A stretch of 64,000 nucleotides of DNA from Dechloromonas sp. H13 (lineage in GTDB: Bacteria; Pseudomonadota; Gammaproteobacteria; Burkholderiales; Rhodocyclaceae), in contig NZ_SSXX01000009.1 of the NCBI RefSeq assembly GCF_009469615.1, positions 1-64,000 of the forward strand. The letters run 5' to 3'. The notes under the pieces are model-generated. The model made no database searches. It saw nothing but the letters and a program-made list of their open reading frames with translations, and was not told the origin of the DNA. The translations under genes and the position numbers were made by a program. How positions within the stretch are numbered: the first letter of the stretch is position 1; every line of letters begins with the position of its first letter. This document shows positions 35,107-43,942 of this stretch, piece by piece.

Positions 35107-35637
35107 TCAGCGCCGCGTGCGCTGGCGCCAGGCACGGATCAGGTAGAAGCGCCAGGCCGCCTTGGTCAGGAAATAGCCGGCGACCGCCAGCGTGATGGCG
35201 AGCAACACGAGGCCGATGCCGAGCGGCTTGCCGACGCCGAGCATCCAGTGCTGCATGGCCTCGGTCCAGGCGACGAAGCGCGTCATGTCGAAGGCTGGCG
35301 GCTCGACGAAGCCGTTGCTGTCGCCGGTCGCCAGGCGGCCGATCTGGTAGGCCAGCACGTACAGCGGGACGATGGTGAAGGGGTTGGTGTAGAGCGTCAC
35401 CAGCAGTGCCAGCGGCAGGTTGACGCGGAAGACGAGGGCGCAGACGGCGGCGCCGAGCATCTGCAGCGGTCCCGGGATCAGCCCGCAGAACAACCCGGCG
35501 GCGACGGCGCCGGCCGCCGAGTGGCGATTGAGGTGCCACAGCCGCGGGTGCAGCAGCGAATTGCGGAACGGCCGCAGCCAGCGGTTATCGTGCACCGCCT
35601 CGTGATTCGGCAGGTATTTTTTCAGGTGCTTGCGCAT
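35107..35637 (-). CDS. DUF2062 membrane protein
   Basis: This 176-residue protein has LNRHSAAGAVAAGLFCGLIPGP, CALVFRVNLPLALLVTLYTNPFTIVPLYVLAYQIG and a C-terminal membrane segment, the DUF2062 pattern. There are three membrane helices. Function unknown; in betaproteobacteria it commonly neighbours comEC, as here (divergent, 23 bp apart). The C-terminus is Arg-rich (RAWRQRTRR). Confidence 0.85.
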   Translation of the reverse strand: MRKHLKKYLPNHEAVHDNRWLRPFRNSLLHPRLWHLNRHSAAGAVAAGLFCGLIPGPLQMLGAAVCALVFRVNLPLALLVTLYTNPFTIVPLYVLAYQIGRLATGDSNGFVEPPAFDMTRFVAWTEAMQHWMLGVGKPLGIGLVLLAITLAVAGYFLTKAAWRFYLIRAWRQRTRR

Positions 35638-35660
35638 GGTCTCGCCTCTATTATTGCAGG

Positions 35661-37994
35661 ATGCGCCTCAACATTCTCGCCTTCGCTGCCGGCGTCATCG
35701 CATTGCAGATGCAGCCGGAACTGCGGCCGGCGTGGCCTTGGGCGCTGGCCGGACTGGCGCTGGTGCTACCGGCGATGCACTGGCACAAGGCCGTGCCGGC
35801 GCGCACGTTCGCCGTATTGGGCTGCCTGGTGCTCGGCTTCGCCTGGGCGGCGTGGCGGGCCGACATCCGCCTGGCCGATGCGCTGCCGGCGGCGTGGGAG
35901 GGGCGCGATGTCGAGGTGATCGGCGTCGTCGCCGCGCTGCCGCAGGATTTCAGCCAGGGCAGCCGCTTCGAATTTGCCGTTGAAAAGGTGTCGACCGCAA
36001 CCGCCGTCGTGCCGCGGCGGATCATGCTGTCGTGGTACCAGGGGCAGCGCGACGGCGAGGAGTTCGTGCGCCAGCCGCTGCGCCCCGGTGAGCGCTGGCA
36101 ATTGACGGTGCGCCTGAAGCGCCCGCACGGCAACGCCAACCCGAACGGCTTCGACTACGAGGCGTGGCTGCTCGAACGCGACATCCGGGCGACCGGCTAC
36201 GTGCGGCCGGTGCCGCCGCAACGCCTGGCGGACATGGTGTGGCGGCCGGACTATGTGATCGAGCGGCTGCGCCTCGGCGTCCGTGATTCGTTCGCCGCCA
36301 TGCTGCCGGCCGAAAGCTACCCCTGGGCGGGCATCCTGGTGGCGCTGGCGGTGGGCGACCAGCGGGCGATCCAGGGCGATTTGTGGAACACCTTCAACCG
36401 TACCGGGACGACCCACCTGATGTCGATCTCCGGGCTCCACGTGACGATGGTCGCCGCCCTGTTCGCGCTGCTGGTCGGCGCCGTGTGGCGGCGTATCCCG
36501 GCGCTCGCCCTGCGCCTGCCGGCGCAGCGGGCGGCGCTGCTGGCCGGCTGTCTGGCGGCGCTCTTTTACGCCTTGCTGGCCGGCTTCGCGGTGCCGGCGC
36601 AACGCACGCTCTACATGCTGCTGGTCGCCGCGCTGGCCGCCGGCTCGGGGCGCATCGTTGCGCCCAGCCGCACGCTGTGCCTGGCGCTCGCCGTCGTCCT
36701 GCTGATCGACCCTTGGGCGGTGCTGGCTGCCGGCTTCTGGCTGTCATTCGGCGCCGTCGGCGCGCTGCTCTATGTCGGTTCGGCGCTGGTCGGCGCCGGC
36801 GAAGGCTGGCGCGCGCGGCTGCGCGCCTGGGGCGTCGTGCAGTGGGCGGCGACGCTGGCCTCGCTGCCGGTCCTGCTGCTCGTCTTCCAGCAGTTCTCGC
36901 TGGTCTCGCCGCTGGCCAATGCGGTGGCGATCCCGGTTGTCAGTTTCATCGTCACGCCGCTGGCGCTGCTCGCTGCGGTCATCCCGTGGTGGCCGATCGC
37001 CGCGCTGGCGCATGCGGTGCTCGGCTGGCTGATGGTGTTCCTCGACTGGTGCGCGACGTGGCCGGTCTGGCAAGCGCCGGCGCCGCCGCTGTGGGTGGCT
37101 GTCGTCGCGACGCTCGGCGTGGCGCTCTGTCTACTGCCGCGCGGCATGCCGGGGCGCTGGGTGAGCGCGGCATTGCTGATGCCGCTGCTGTTCTGGCCGG
37201 TCGAGCGGCCGCCCGCGGGCGAGGCCTGGGTGACGGTGCTCGATGTCGGGCAGGGGCTGGCGGCGGTGGTGTGGACCCGCGAGCACACGCTGATCTACGA
37301 CCCGGGGCCGCTCTACAGCGCCGAATCCGACGCCGGCCAGCGTGTCGTCGTGCCCTATCTGCGCGCGCTCGGCATCGACCGGGTCGACACGCTGGTCGTC
37401 ACCCACCGCGACAGCGACCATGCCGGCGGGGCGGTGTCGGTGCGCTCGGCGCTGCAGGTCGACAAAGTCTTGTCGTCGACCGGCGAGGCCGGCAGCGAAC
37501 CATGCCGGGCCGGGCAGCGCTGGGCGTGGGACGGGGTGGCCATGGACGTCCTGCATCCGCTGGCCGACGACTACGACGGGCCGCGCAAGAGCAACAATCT
37601 CTCCTGCGTCCTGCGCGTCGAGGCCGGCGGCCGGCGCCTGCTGCTGACCTCAGACATCGAGGCGCGCGACGAGGCGGCGCTGCTCGCCCGTGACCCGGCG
37701 CAACTGGCGGCCGACGTGCTGCTGGTGCCGCATCACGGCAGCCGCACGTCGTCGACGCCGGCGTTCATCGCGGCGGTGGGGGCGCAGCATGCCGTGATTC
37801 CGGTCGGCTACCGCAACCGCTTCGGGCATCCCAAGGCCGAGGTCGTCGACCGCCACGAGGCAGGTGGCGCCCGGGTCTGGCGGACCGACCGCGATGGCGC
37901 GCTGCGCGTGGTGATGGCCGGCGGCGGGCTGACGGTTTCGGCCTGGCGGGACGAGCGTCAACGTTATTGGCAGGCGCACCGGCTGGCGGATTGA
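35661..37994 (+). CDS. comEC: ComEC/Rec2 DNA-uptake channel
   Basis: This 777-residue protein starts with several membrane helices and a DUF4131 soluble domain (about 60-200). The Competence domain follows (HLMSISGLHVTMVAALFALL, LLAGFAVPAQRTLYMLLVAA), then a C-terminal metallo-beta-lactamase-like domain (VLDVGQGLAAVVW, THRDSDHAGGAVSV, VPHHGSRTSS). It transports single-stranded DNA across the inner membrane during natural transformation. Full length, so uptake may be functional. Confidence 0.93.
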   Translation: MRLNILAFAAGVIALQMQPELRPAWPWALAGLALVLPAMHWHKAVPARTFAVLGCLVLGFAWAAWRADIRLADALPAAWEGRDVEVIGVVAALPQDFSQGSRFEFAVEKVSTATAVVPRRIMLSWYQGQRDGEEFVRQPLRPGERWQLTVRLKRPHGNANPNGFDYEAWLLERDIRATGYVRPVPPQRLADMVWRPDYVIERLRLGVRDSFAAMLPAESYPWAGILVALAVGDQRAIQGDLWNTFNRTGTTHLMSISGLHVTMVAALFALLVGAVWRRIPALALRLPAQRAALLAGCLAALFYALLAGFAVPAQRTLYMLLVAALAAGSGRIVAPSRTLCLALAVVLLIDPWAVLAAGFWLSFGAVGALLYVGSALVGAGEGWRARLRAWGVVQWAATLASLPVLLLVFQQFSLVSPLANAVAIPVVSFIVTPLALLAAVIPWWPIAALAHAVLGWLMVFLDWCATWPVWQAPAPPLWVAVVATLGVALCLLPRGMPGRWVSAALLMPLLFWPVERPPAGEAWVTVLDVGQGLAAVVWTREHTLIYDPGPLYSAESDAGQRVVVPYLRALGIDRVDTLVVTHRDSDHAGGAVSVRSALQVDKVLSSTGEAGSEPCRAGQRWAWDGVAMDVLHPLADDYDGPRKSNNLSCVLRVEAGGRRLLLTSDIEARDEAALLARDPAQLAADVLLVPHHGSRTSSTPAFIAAVGAQHAVIPVGYRNRFGHPKAEVVDRHEAGGARVWRTDRDGALRVVMAGGGLTVSAWRDERQRYWQAHRLAD

Positions 37995-38140
37995 ATGCCC
38001 TGAGCGCGTGTTGCGCAAACGCAAATTTGCAGCAAAATTTGCGTCGACCGTGACACACATAACGCGCGCAGGAGTATCGTGCAATCTGCATGGGATAGTC
38101 CATGTGGGTGGCGTCGCACAAAACAACGAGGGGACAATCA

Positions 38141-39604
38141 ATGAAGAAGAGAGCGAGAGGAGGCCGGCAGGCCGGCGTGTTGGGTGGCATTGCCCTGGCA
38201 TCCATGCTGGCAGCGGGGCCGGTGGCGGCACAGAGCCAGTCGGAGGTTCAGAACGAAGCACCGACGCTGTATGAGGAACCTGCCAAAAGCGGCGTGCCCT
38301 TCTGGGACGAAGCCAATATCGGCTACATGTTCCGTACCGCGTCCTTCAATCGTTCGTCGAACGGCGATCCGAGCGCTGGCATAGCGACCTTCAAGCAGGC
38401 GGGTGCCGGTGTCGGTGGCTGGTTGTACGGCACGACCGGCGAACTGGCCAATTTCCTCTCCTTCGGCGCGACCTACAATTTCGTCCAGCCGATCTGGTCG
38501 CCGGAGCAATATCCGTTCAACTTCATCCTCAAGGACACCAGCCAGTCCGGCTACGGGGTCGTCGGCGAACTCAACGCCCGGTTGCGCTATGAAACCAATA
38601 CCTTCGTCATCGGGCGTCAGACCATCCGCAACCAGTGGTTCATGGATGGCGTCTACCGCTTCTTCAACAAGCTCGACCAGAGCATGGTCGGCCCGCGCGA
38701 CATCCGCGGCATGCAGTGGCTGACCTATGAGGCGGCGACCCTCCAGGGCCGGGTGCTGAACGACTCCCTGCGCTACTACGCCGGCTATGTGACGAGTGTC
38801 AAGCAGGTCAACGACGACAAGTTCCGCAACCTGTATCAAGGTGGTTGGAATGTCTTCCAGTATCCTTCCGCCAGCCGCGAGGGCGATAGCGACGGCATGG
38901 CCTACATCGGCATGAACTGGAAGCCGACCAACGACAACATGATCTCGGCGTCGTACCACAACGTGCAGAACATGCTGAACATGGTCTATCTCGATTACGA
39001 CCATGTATTCCGCATGGAAGAGGGCAAGTACTTCCGGATCGGCGCCCAGTGGATGTACCAGGAGTCGAACGGCCAGAGCCTGATGCGCGGGGTCAACGGA
39101 AGCACCGGGCCGAGTTTTAATACCAACTACGGCGGCATCTATCTCGAAGCGCGGCCGGTAAAGTGGTGGATTCCCTATGCCATGGCCGGTCTGACTTCGG
39201 ACCACAACCAGATCTACTCGCCATTCTCCATTGGCCCGTCCTACTTGATCCAGCGCGTTGGCGAGAACTCGCGGGCGGGCGAGCGTACCTGGATTCTCGG
39301 CACGGTCTTCGATTTCTCGACTTTTGGCGCGCCGGGACTGTCGTTCGATATCACCTACGGCCAGCGTACCAATCGCAACGTGGACGGAAATCCCAACCTG
39401 CCGGTTGCCGACTGGGACGAAATGGCCACCGACCTGATCTACATTTTCCCGCAGGACGGCTTCTTCAAGAACCTGCGTGCCCGGGCACGCTACGCCAAGG
39501 TCTGGCAGAAGGGCGATAACTGGACTGGGAGTTCCATTCAGTACGCCGATTCCACGACCAACGACGTGCGCTTCGACGTCCAGCTGAACATCCCGTTCAA
39601 GTAA
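38141..39604 (+). CDS. Outer-membrane porin (OprD-type)
   Basis: This 487-residue protein has a signal peptide (MKKRARGGRQAGVLGGIALA..., cleavage after PVAAQ) and a beta-barrel composition: alternating polar/aromatic strands such as NFLSFGATYNFVQPIW, GMAYIGMNWKPTNDNMISAS and a C-terminal VRFDVQLNIPFK ending in Phe-Lys. It resembles OprD-family specific porins for small acids. ATG 38141 follows GAGGGG. It is followed by a strong terminator. Adjacent hydrolase and transporter genes suggest a role in uptake of their substrate. Confidence 0.75.
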   Translation: MKKRARGGRQAGVLGGIALASMLAAGPVAAQSQSEVQNEAPTLYEEPAKSGVPFWDEANIGYMFRTASFNRSSNGDPSAGIATFKQAGAGVGGWLYGTTGELANFLSFGATYNFVQPIWSPEQYPFNFILKDTSQSGYGVVGELNARLRYETNTFVIGRQTIRNQWFMDGVYRFFNKLDQSMVGPRDIRGMQWLTYEAATLQGRVLNDSLRYYAGYVTSVKQVNDDKFRNLYQGGWNVFQYPSASREGDSDGMAYIGMNWKPTNDNMISASYHNVQNMLNMVYLDYDHVFRMEEGKYFRIGAQWMYQESNGQSLMRGVNGSTGPSFNTNYGGIYLEARPVKWWIPYAMAGLTSDHNQIYSPFSIGPSYLIQRVGENSRAGERTWILGTVFDFSTFGAPGLSFDITYGQRTNRNVDGNPNLPVADWDEMATDLIYIFPQDGFFKNLRARARYAKVWQKGDNWTGSSIQYADSTTNDVRFDVQLNIPFK

Positions 39605-39626
39605 GCGGTGACAGTCAGGTAACGAA

Positions 39627-39653
39627 AAGGCGGCCGAATTGGCCGCCTTTTTT
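39627..39653 (+). terminator. Rho-independent terminator of the porin gene
   Basis: AAGGCGGCC / GGCCGCCTT, 9-bp perfect stem with a 5-base loop, followed by a T-tract (TTTT). Confidence 0.85.
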
Positions 39654-39655
39654 GT

Positions 39656-39667
39656 GTCGACCGCAAC
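39656..39667 (+). repeat. Dispersed motif GTCGACCGCAAC
   Basis: Intergenic copy directly after the porin terminator. Confidence 0.6.
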
Positions 39668-39671
39668 CGGG

Positions 39672-40286
39672 TCAGGGCGCGGCCAGCCAGGTCAGGAATT
39701 CGCCGAAGACGCCGTCGACGAGTTCCTGATCCTGTTCCACCAGGGCTTCGCGTTCCTCGATCGGGATTTCGGTGCCGATATTCTTCAGCAGGCGGATCTG
39801 CGTCTGCAGCATGCGCCCGTTTTCCGTTTCGATGCGCTGCAGGGCGACGACGAAGGGATCGAGCGGATCCGCCTTGTCGGGAATGACCGGCAGCAGGCGG
39901 ATGCGCGCCAGCTGGGCGTGGCCGAGCGAGATGCCGCGGTAGGCCGCCTGCGGATTCAGCATCGGTCCAGGCGGCAGCATGATCTGACCCCAGGCCAGCA
40001 TCAGCGGCGCGACGATCCGGCTGCCTTCCATGGCCAGCGCCGGGTCCTTGGACCAGTGTGTCGTCCGGCTCAGCAGCGTGACGGCCTCTAGCTCGCGCGA
40101 ATACTGCGAGAGGATGAACTGCTGGACGACGTTGAGGTTCTGCATCCACTGCACGCCAGAGTGGAACATCAGGTTGCCGTTCTTGGCCGTGCACACCAGC
40201 AGGGTGATCTTGGTCTGGATTTCCGGCGTGAAGCCGGCGGCGGCGATGCGGTCGCGCGCCTTGTCGTAGAGTGCGGGATCGATCAT
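39672..40286 (-). CDS. Conserved-looking protein of unknown function
   Basis: This 204-residue soluble protein starts MIDPALYDKARDRIAAAGFT. It contains IQTKITLLVCTAKNGNLMFH, a hydrophobic mid-section (IVAPLMLAWGQIMLPPGPML) and acidic C-terminal helices (EEREALVEQDQELVDGVFGE). I recognise no family. Its ATG overlaps the stop of the upstream alpha/beta-hydrolase gene by 4 bp, so the two products probably act together, possibly as a complex. Confidence 0.65.
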   Translation of the reverse strand: MIDPALYDKARDRIAAAGFTPEIQTKITLLVCTAKNGNLMFHSGVQWMQNLNVVQQFILSQYSRELEAVTLLSRTTHWSKDPALAMEGSRIVAPLMLAWGQIMLPPGPMLNPQAAYRGISLGHAQLARIRLLPVIPDKADPLDPFVVALQRIETENGRMLQTQIRLLKNIGTEIPIEEREALVEQDQELVDGVFGEFLTWLAAP

Positions 40287-41266
40287 GGGGTTTTCTTCCT
40301 CGTGGGAGCCTTGCGGCGGGCGGGGGCTTGGGCGGCGGGCGGGACGGTGGCCGCTTGCGCTTGCACGGCGCGCATCCAGTCGCCGGCGCAGGGCAGCCAT
40401 TGCACTTCGGCGGCCGGGTCGTCGGCGGCGATCCACACGCTCTGGTCGCCCTGCCAGGTTTTCGTGCCGACCTGTTCGAGGAAGATCTCGAGCTGGCGCA
40501 TGGTGACCGCCGGCATTTCCAGCGTGAAGGCATGATAGGCGCGCTGGACGATCAGCAGGCGCGAGTTCTTCACCTTGCTGCGGATGACCTCGTGGCATTC
40601 GCGCGGCGTGAAGAAGTCGAATTCGCCGTTCATGATCAGGGTCGGCACCTTGATCTTGTGCAGGTTCGGCGTCAGCGGCTCGAACTCGACGAAGGACTCC
40701 ATCAGGTTCTGCATCGCATAGCCGTCGTTGCCGATGTAGCCGGCGCGCTTCATCGCCGGGATGCGTTCGCGGTTGGCGGCGATCCACGCCGAACTCATGT
40801 TCATCGGGTAGAGCATGCTCTGCAGGTAGGGCAGGCCTACCTCGGCCAGGCCCTGCAGCATTACGGCGCCGAGCAGGCCGAGTTGCGGGGTCAGCTCGGC
40901 GAAGGTGCTCATCGCCGTCAGGCTGTGCAGGCGATGCCCGTAGCGAATTGCGAAATCGAGGCCGACGATGCCGCCGAAGGAGATGCTGGCGAGATGCGTC
41001 TTCTCGATGTCCAGCTGCTCCAGCAGGTGGTCGAGCAGGTCGGCATGCATGGCCAGCTTGATGTCGATGACCGGCTTCGACGAACGCCCCTGGCCGAGCA
41101 TGTCGTAGGCCAGAACGCGGTAGCCGCGCGGCACGAAATAATCGGCGTAGCTCTTCCAGAGGTTGGCATTCTGGGTCAGGCCATTGAGGAAGGTGATGAC
41201 CGGCCGGCCCGCTTCGCCGGTCAATTCGTAATGCACCTGATGGTGGCCGTACTGGGTCGTTGGCAT
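40283..41266 (-). CDS. Alpha/beta-hydrolase with basic C-terminal tail
   Basis: This 327-residue cytosolic alpha/beta-hydrolase has an oxyanion region ITFLNGLTQNANLWKSYADY, nucleophile elbow SISFGG (Ser near residue 95), acid in NGEFDFFTP and His in AYHAFTLE. The last 50 residues are an Ala/Pro/Lys/Arg-rich tail (APARRKAPTRKKTP), like tails that bind DNA or polyanions. Coupled to the unknown 204-residue protein. Substrate unknown, likely an ester or acyl lactone given the surrounding hydrolases. Confidence 0.78.
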   Translation of the reverse strand: MPTTQYGHHQVHYELTGEAGRPVITFLNGLTQNANLWKSYADYFVPRGYRVLAYDMLGQGRSSKPVIDIKLAMHADLLDHLLEQLDIEKTHLASISFGGIVGLDFAIRYGHRLHSLTAMSTFAELTPQLGLLGAVMLQGLAEVGLPYLQSMLYPMNMSSAWIAANRERIPAMKRAGYIGNDGYAMQNLMESFVEFEPLTPNLHKIKVPTLIMNGEFDFFTPRECHEVIRSKVKNSRLLIVQRAYHAFTLEMPAVTMRQLEIFLEQVGTKTWQGDQSVWIAADDPAAEVQWLPCAGDWMRAVQAQAATVPPAAQAPARRKAPTRKKTP

Positions 41267-41396
41267 GGCGCTCCCCGTGAGGAAATGCAGCTGAAAAAAG
41301 ACATTGACCGGCTATTCAATGCGACTATTATGATAGCTCCGGTAGCGCAGTGACATGACCGGCGAAACAAAAATTCCAACAATGGAGGATCAAGAC

Positions 41397-43934
41397 ATGA
41401 CAAGTAGCCCGCTGGGTTGCCGTGCTGTCGTGAACTGGCTGGCGTCGTTGTTGCTGACGCTTTCGCTGGTCTGCATGGCGCATGCTCAACAAGCCGTCAC
41501 CGAACGTTCGGCCGTCGCCGCGCTGGACAAGCTGAAGCAGACCTACGAGGTCCGCAACTTCCGCATCGGCGGCAAGTACGACCTGGCCAATCCCAAGGCC
41601 TGGGAGAACGGCGGCGAAGGCGGCACGATCCTCGAATCGCTCGGCGCCGGTCCGGCGAAGACCGCCTACATCGCTGTCGGCACGCCCAAGCGCAACGAGA
41701 AGGGCGAAATCGTCAATGCCATCGTGATCAGCACCTTCTTCTCCGGCGACGCGACCGCGATGTACAACAGCTGGTATGCCGGCCAGTCCGGCAACGGCTT
41801 CGCCGGCGGTGCGCTGGTCGGCCCCGGGCAGATGTTCGACACCAACCGCTTCTATGTCGTCTTCCTCGACGGCCTCGGCCTGTGGGGCGCGTCCAAGCCA
41901 TCGGACGGGCTGGCCCGCAAGTTCCCAGTCTACAGCTACTACGACATGGTGCACCTGAACTACCGCCTGCTGCGCGATCACCTCAAGATCGGCCAGGTGG
42001 TGCTGGCCACCGGCGTCTCGATGGGCGGCACCCAGTCGTATTACTGGGGCCTGATGTATCCCGATTTCGTCAAGGCGGTGATGCCGATCGGCGGCGCCTC
42101 GGCGACCGACGGCACCGGCGGGCAGATCGCCGCGTGGACCTTCCAGCTGGCCAAGGCGTCGCTGGAATCCGACCCGGTCTGGATCGAAACCAAGGCGGAC
42201 TACTACAAGCTGCCCAAGGACAAGCACCCGAACCAGGGCGTCGAGTTCCACTGGTCGCAACTGCTGCTCACCGGCTTCGACCTGAACTTCCGCCAGTCGC
42301 TCGGCTGGGACGAGGTTTCCAAGGAAGTGTTCACCTGGAAGGAAGACCCGCGCCTGGGCAAGAACATCGGCACCACCCTCAAGCGGATGGCGGGGCAGTT
42401 CGATGCGGTCGACCTGTGGTACCGCGATACCGTCGGCGAACTCCACAACATCGACAAGTTGCTGCCGGGCATGAAGTCGCGCACCCTGGTCGTGCACGTC
42501 GATAACGACCTGTGGCTGATGGGCAGCGATGCGCGCAAGGCTTCCGAGGAAATCCCGGGCGGCCTGTATGCCGGCTTCAGCGACCCGATCGCCCACTACG
42601 CCGTCTTCAAGGCGCCGAACGTGCTGAAGAACAACCAGACCTTCAGCGCCTTCATGCGTTCGACCGGCATCATGAACCAGGCAGAACAGGGCATCGTCTG
42701 CGAGGCGAAGAACTATCGCCGGCCGCGCATCAACATGAACCCGGATCCGAAGAAGTCGTTCTGGAAGGACGAAATGGTTTCGCCGTTCCCGGTCAAGTAC
42801 GCCAACGCCAAGGATCGCAACGGCGTCGATTGGCAGATCGGCTATATGGACGAGTACTGCGGCAAGCAGAGCAACCCGCCGACCCTGGTCGTCGTCCACG
42901 GCAAGGGTGCCTTCGGCGCGCACTACGGCAACCTCATCAAGTACGCCGTCGAGCGCGGCTTCCGCGTCATCGCGCCCGACATGCCGCTGGCCGGCACCTC
43001 GGGCCCGGGCAACCTCGACAAGCCGCAGGCACGAACGCTGGACGACATCCGCGACGCCTTCCATTCATTGGTGGTCGGCAAGCTGGGCGTACAGAAAGCC
43101 TATTACTACGGCCACTCGCAGGGCGGGCAGACGGTGCTCGGCTATGCCCTGCGCTACCCGAACGCGGTGCAGGGCCTGATTCTCGAAGGTCCGGCCGGCC
43201 TCGAGGAGTATCCGAAGAACTTCAAGCTGGGTGACAAGGAACTGCCGATCTGCGACAAGGCGATCGGCCGCGACCTGAACCGCTGGCAAGCCGCCTGGGG
43301 TCCGTTCGGCCTGGTCGAGTCCGAACTGAAGCGCACGCAGCAGCAGGTGCGCGACTTCTTCTACTGGCAGAAGCGCGACGCCGCCGGCAATGCCGTGCCC
43401 GCGCCGGCCGGCTATTTCATCAACGACACCCAGTACTCGCGGCTGCACACCGACCAGCGGATCGCGATGATCACGGGCAACCGGCGTGAGTTCGAGCAGT
43501 GGGCCTTCCTGTTCCACTACGACACCTTCTCGATGTGCTCGGAAAACGCGCGCGAGGACGGGAACTCACTGTACAAGCGTCTGCCACACATCAAGGCGCC
43601 GATCTTCCTGGCTTTCGGCGCCCTCGAACCGTTCATCCCGAGTACCGCGCTGAACGGGCTGACCGACAAGTCGAAACAGGTCATCATTCCCTTCGTCGAG
43701 CGCATGACCGCCGCGGGCAACCCGCCGGTCGTCAAGATCTACCCGGGGGTCGGGCACTTCATCCATACCGACGTGCCGCTCGAATTCGCCCGCGACACGG
43801 TCAGCTTCATGAAGACCCGCCATGTCGATGCGGTGACGCCCGAGGTGATCGACTCGCTGATCAATGGCGCCAAGCCGATGGCCGCCGCCGCGCCTGCCGC
43901 CGGGGGCGACAAGCCTGCCGGCCTGGCCAAGTGA
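41397..43934 (+). CDS. Secreted tandem alpha/beta-hydrolase (MetX-like domain plus hydrolase domain)
   Basis: This 845-residue protein starts with a signal peptide (ending MAHAQQ). Domain 1 (about 35-430) is like homoserine O-acetyltransferase-type hydrolases: LESLGAGPAKTAYIAVGTPK, nucleophile GVSMGG, acid VHVDNDLW, His AHYAVF. Domain 2 (about 480-820) is a second alpha/beta-hydrolase: VVVHGKGAFGAHYGN, nucleophile YGHSQGGQ, His GVGHFIHTD. The C-terminus is Ala/Pro-rich and ends KPAGLAK. The next gene encodes a paralogue of domain 1 with the same ending. GGAGG precedes ATG 41397. Likely a periplasmic or extracellular esterase; substrate unknown. Confidence 0.8.
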   Translation: MTSSPLGCRAVVNWLASLLLTLSLVCMAHAQQAVTERSAVAALDKLKQTYEVRNFRIGGKYDLANPKAWENGGEGGTILESLGAGPAKTAYIAVGTPKRNEKGEIVNAIVISTFFSGDATAMYNSWYAGQSGNGFAGGALVGPGQMFDTNRFYVVFLDGLGLWGASKPSDGLARKFPVYSYYDMVHLNYRLLRDHLKIGQVVLATGVSMGGTQSYYWGLMYPDFVKAVMPIGGASATDGTGGQIAAWTFQLAKASLESDPVWIETKADYYKLPKDKHPNQGVEFHWSQLLLTGFDLNFRQSLGWDEVSKEVFTWKEDPRLGKNIGTTLKRMAGQFDAVDLWYRDTVGELHNIDKLLPGMKSRTLVVHVDNDLWLMGSDARKASEEIPGGLYAGFSDPIAHYAVFKAPNVLKNNQTFSAFMRSTGIMNQAEQGIVCEAKNYRRPRINMNPDPKKSFWKDEMVSPFPVKYANAKDRNGVDWQIGYMDEYCGKQSNPPTLVVVHGKGAFGAHYGNLIKYAVERGFRVIAPDMPLAGTSGPGNLDKPQARTLDDIRDAFHSLVVGKLGVQKAYYYGHSQGGQTVLGYALRYPNAVQGLILEGPAGLEEYPKNFKLGDKELPICDKAIGRDLNRWQAAWGPFGLVESELKRTQQQVRDFFYWQKRDAAGNAVPAPAGYFINDTQYSRLHTDQRIAMITGNRREFEQWAFLFHYDTFSMCSENAREDGNSLYKRLPHIKAPIFLAFGALEPFIPSTALNGLTDKSKQVIIPFVERMTAAGNPPVVKIYPGVGHFIHTDVPLEFARDTVSFMKTRHVDAVTPEVIDSLINGAKPMAAAAPAAGGDKPAGLAK

Positions 43935-43942
43935 GGTGCGCC

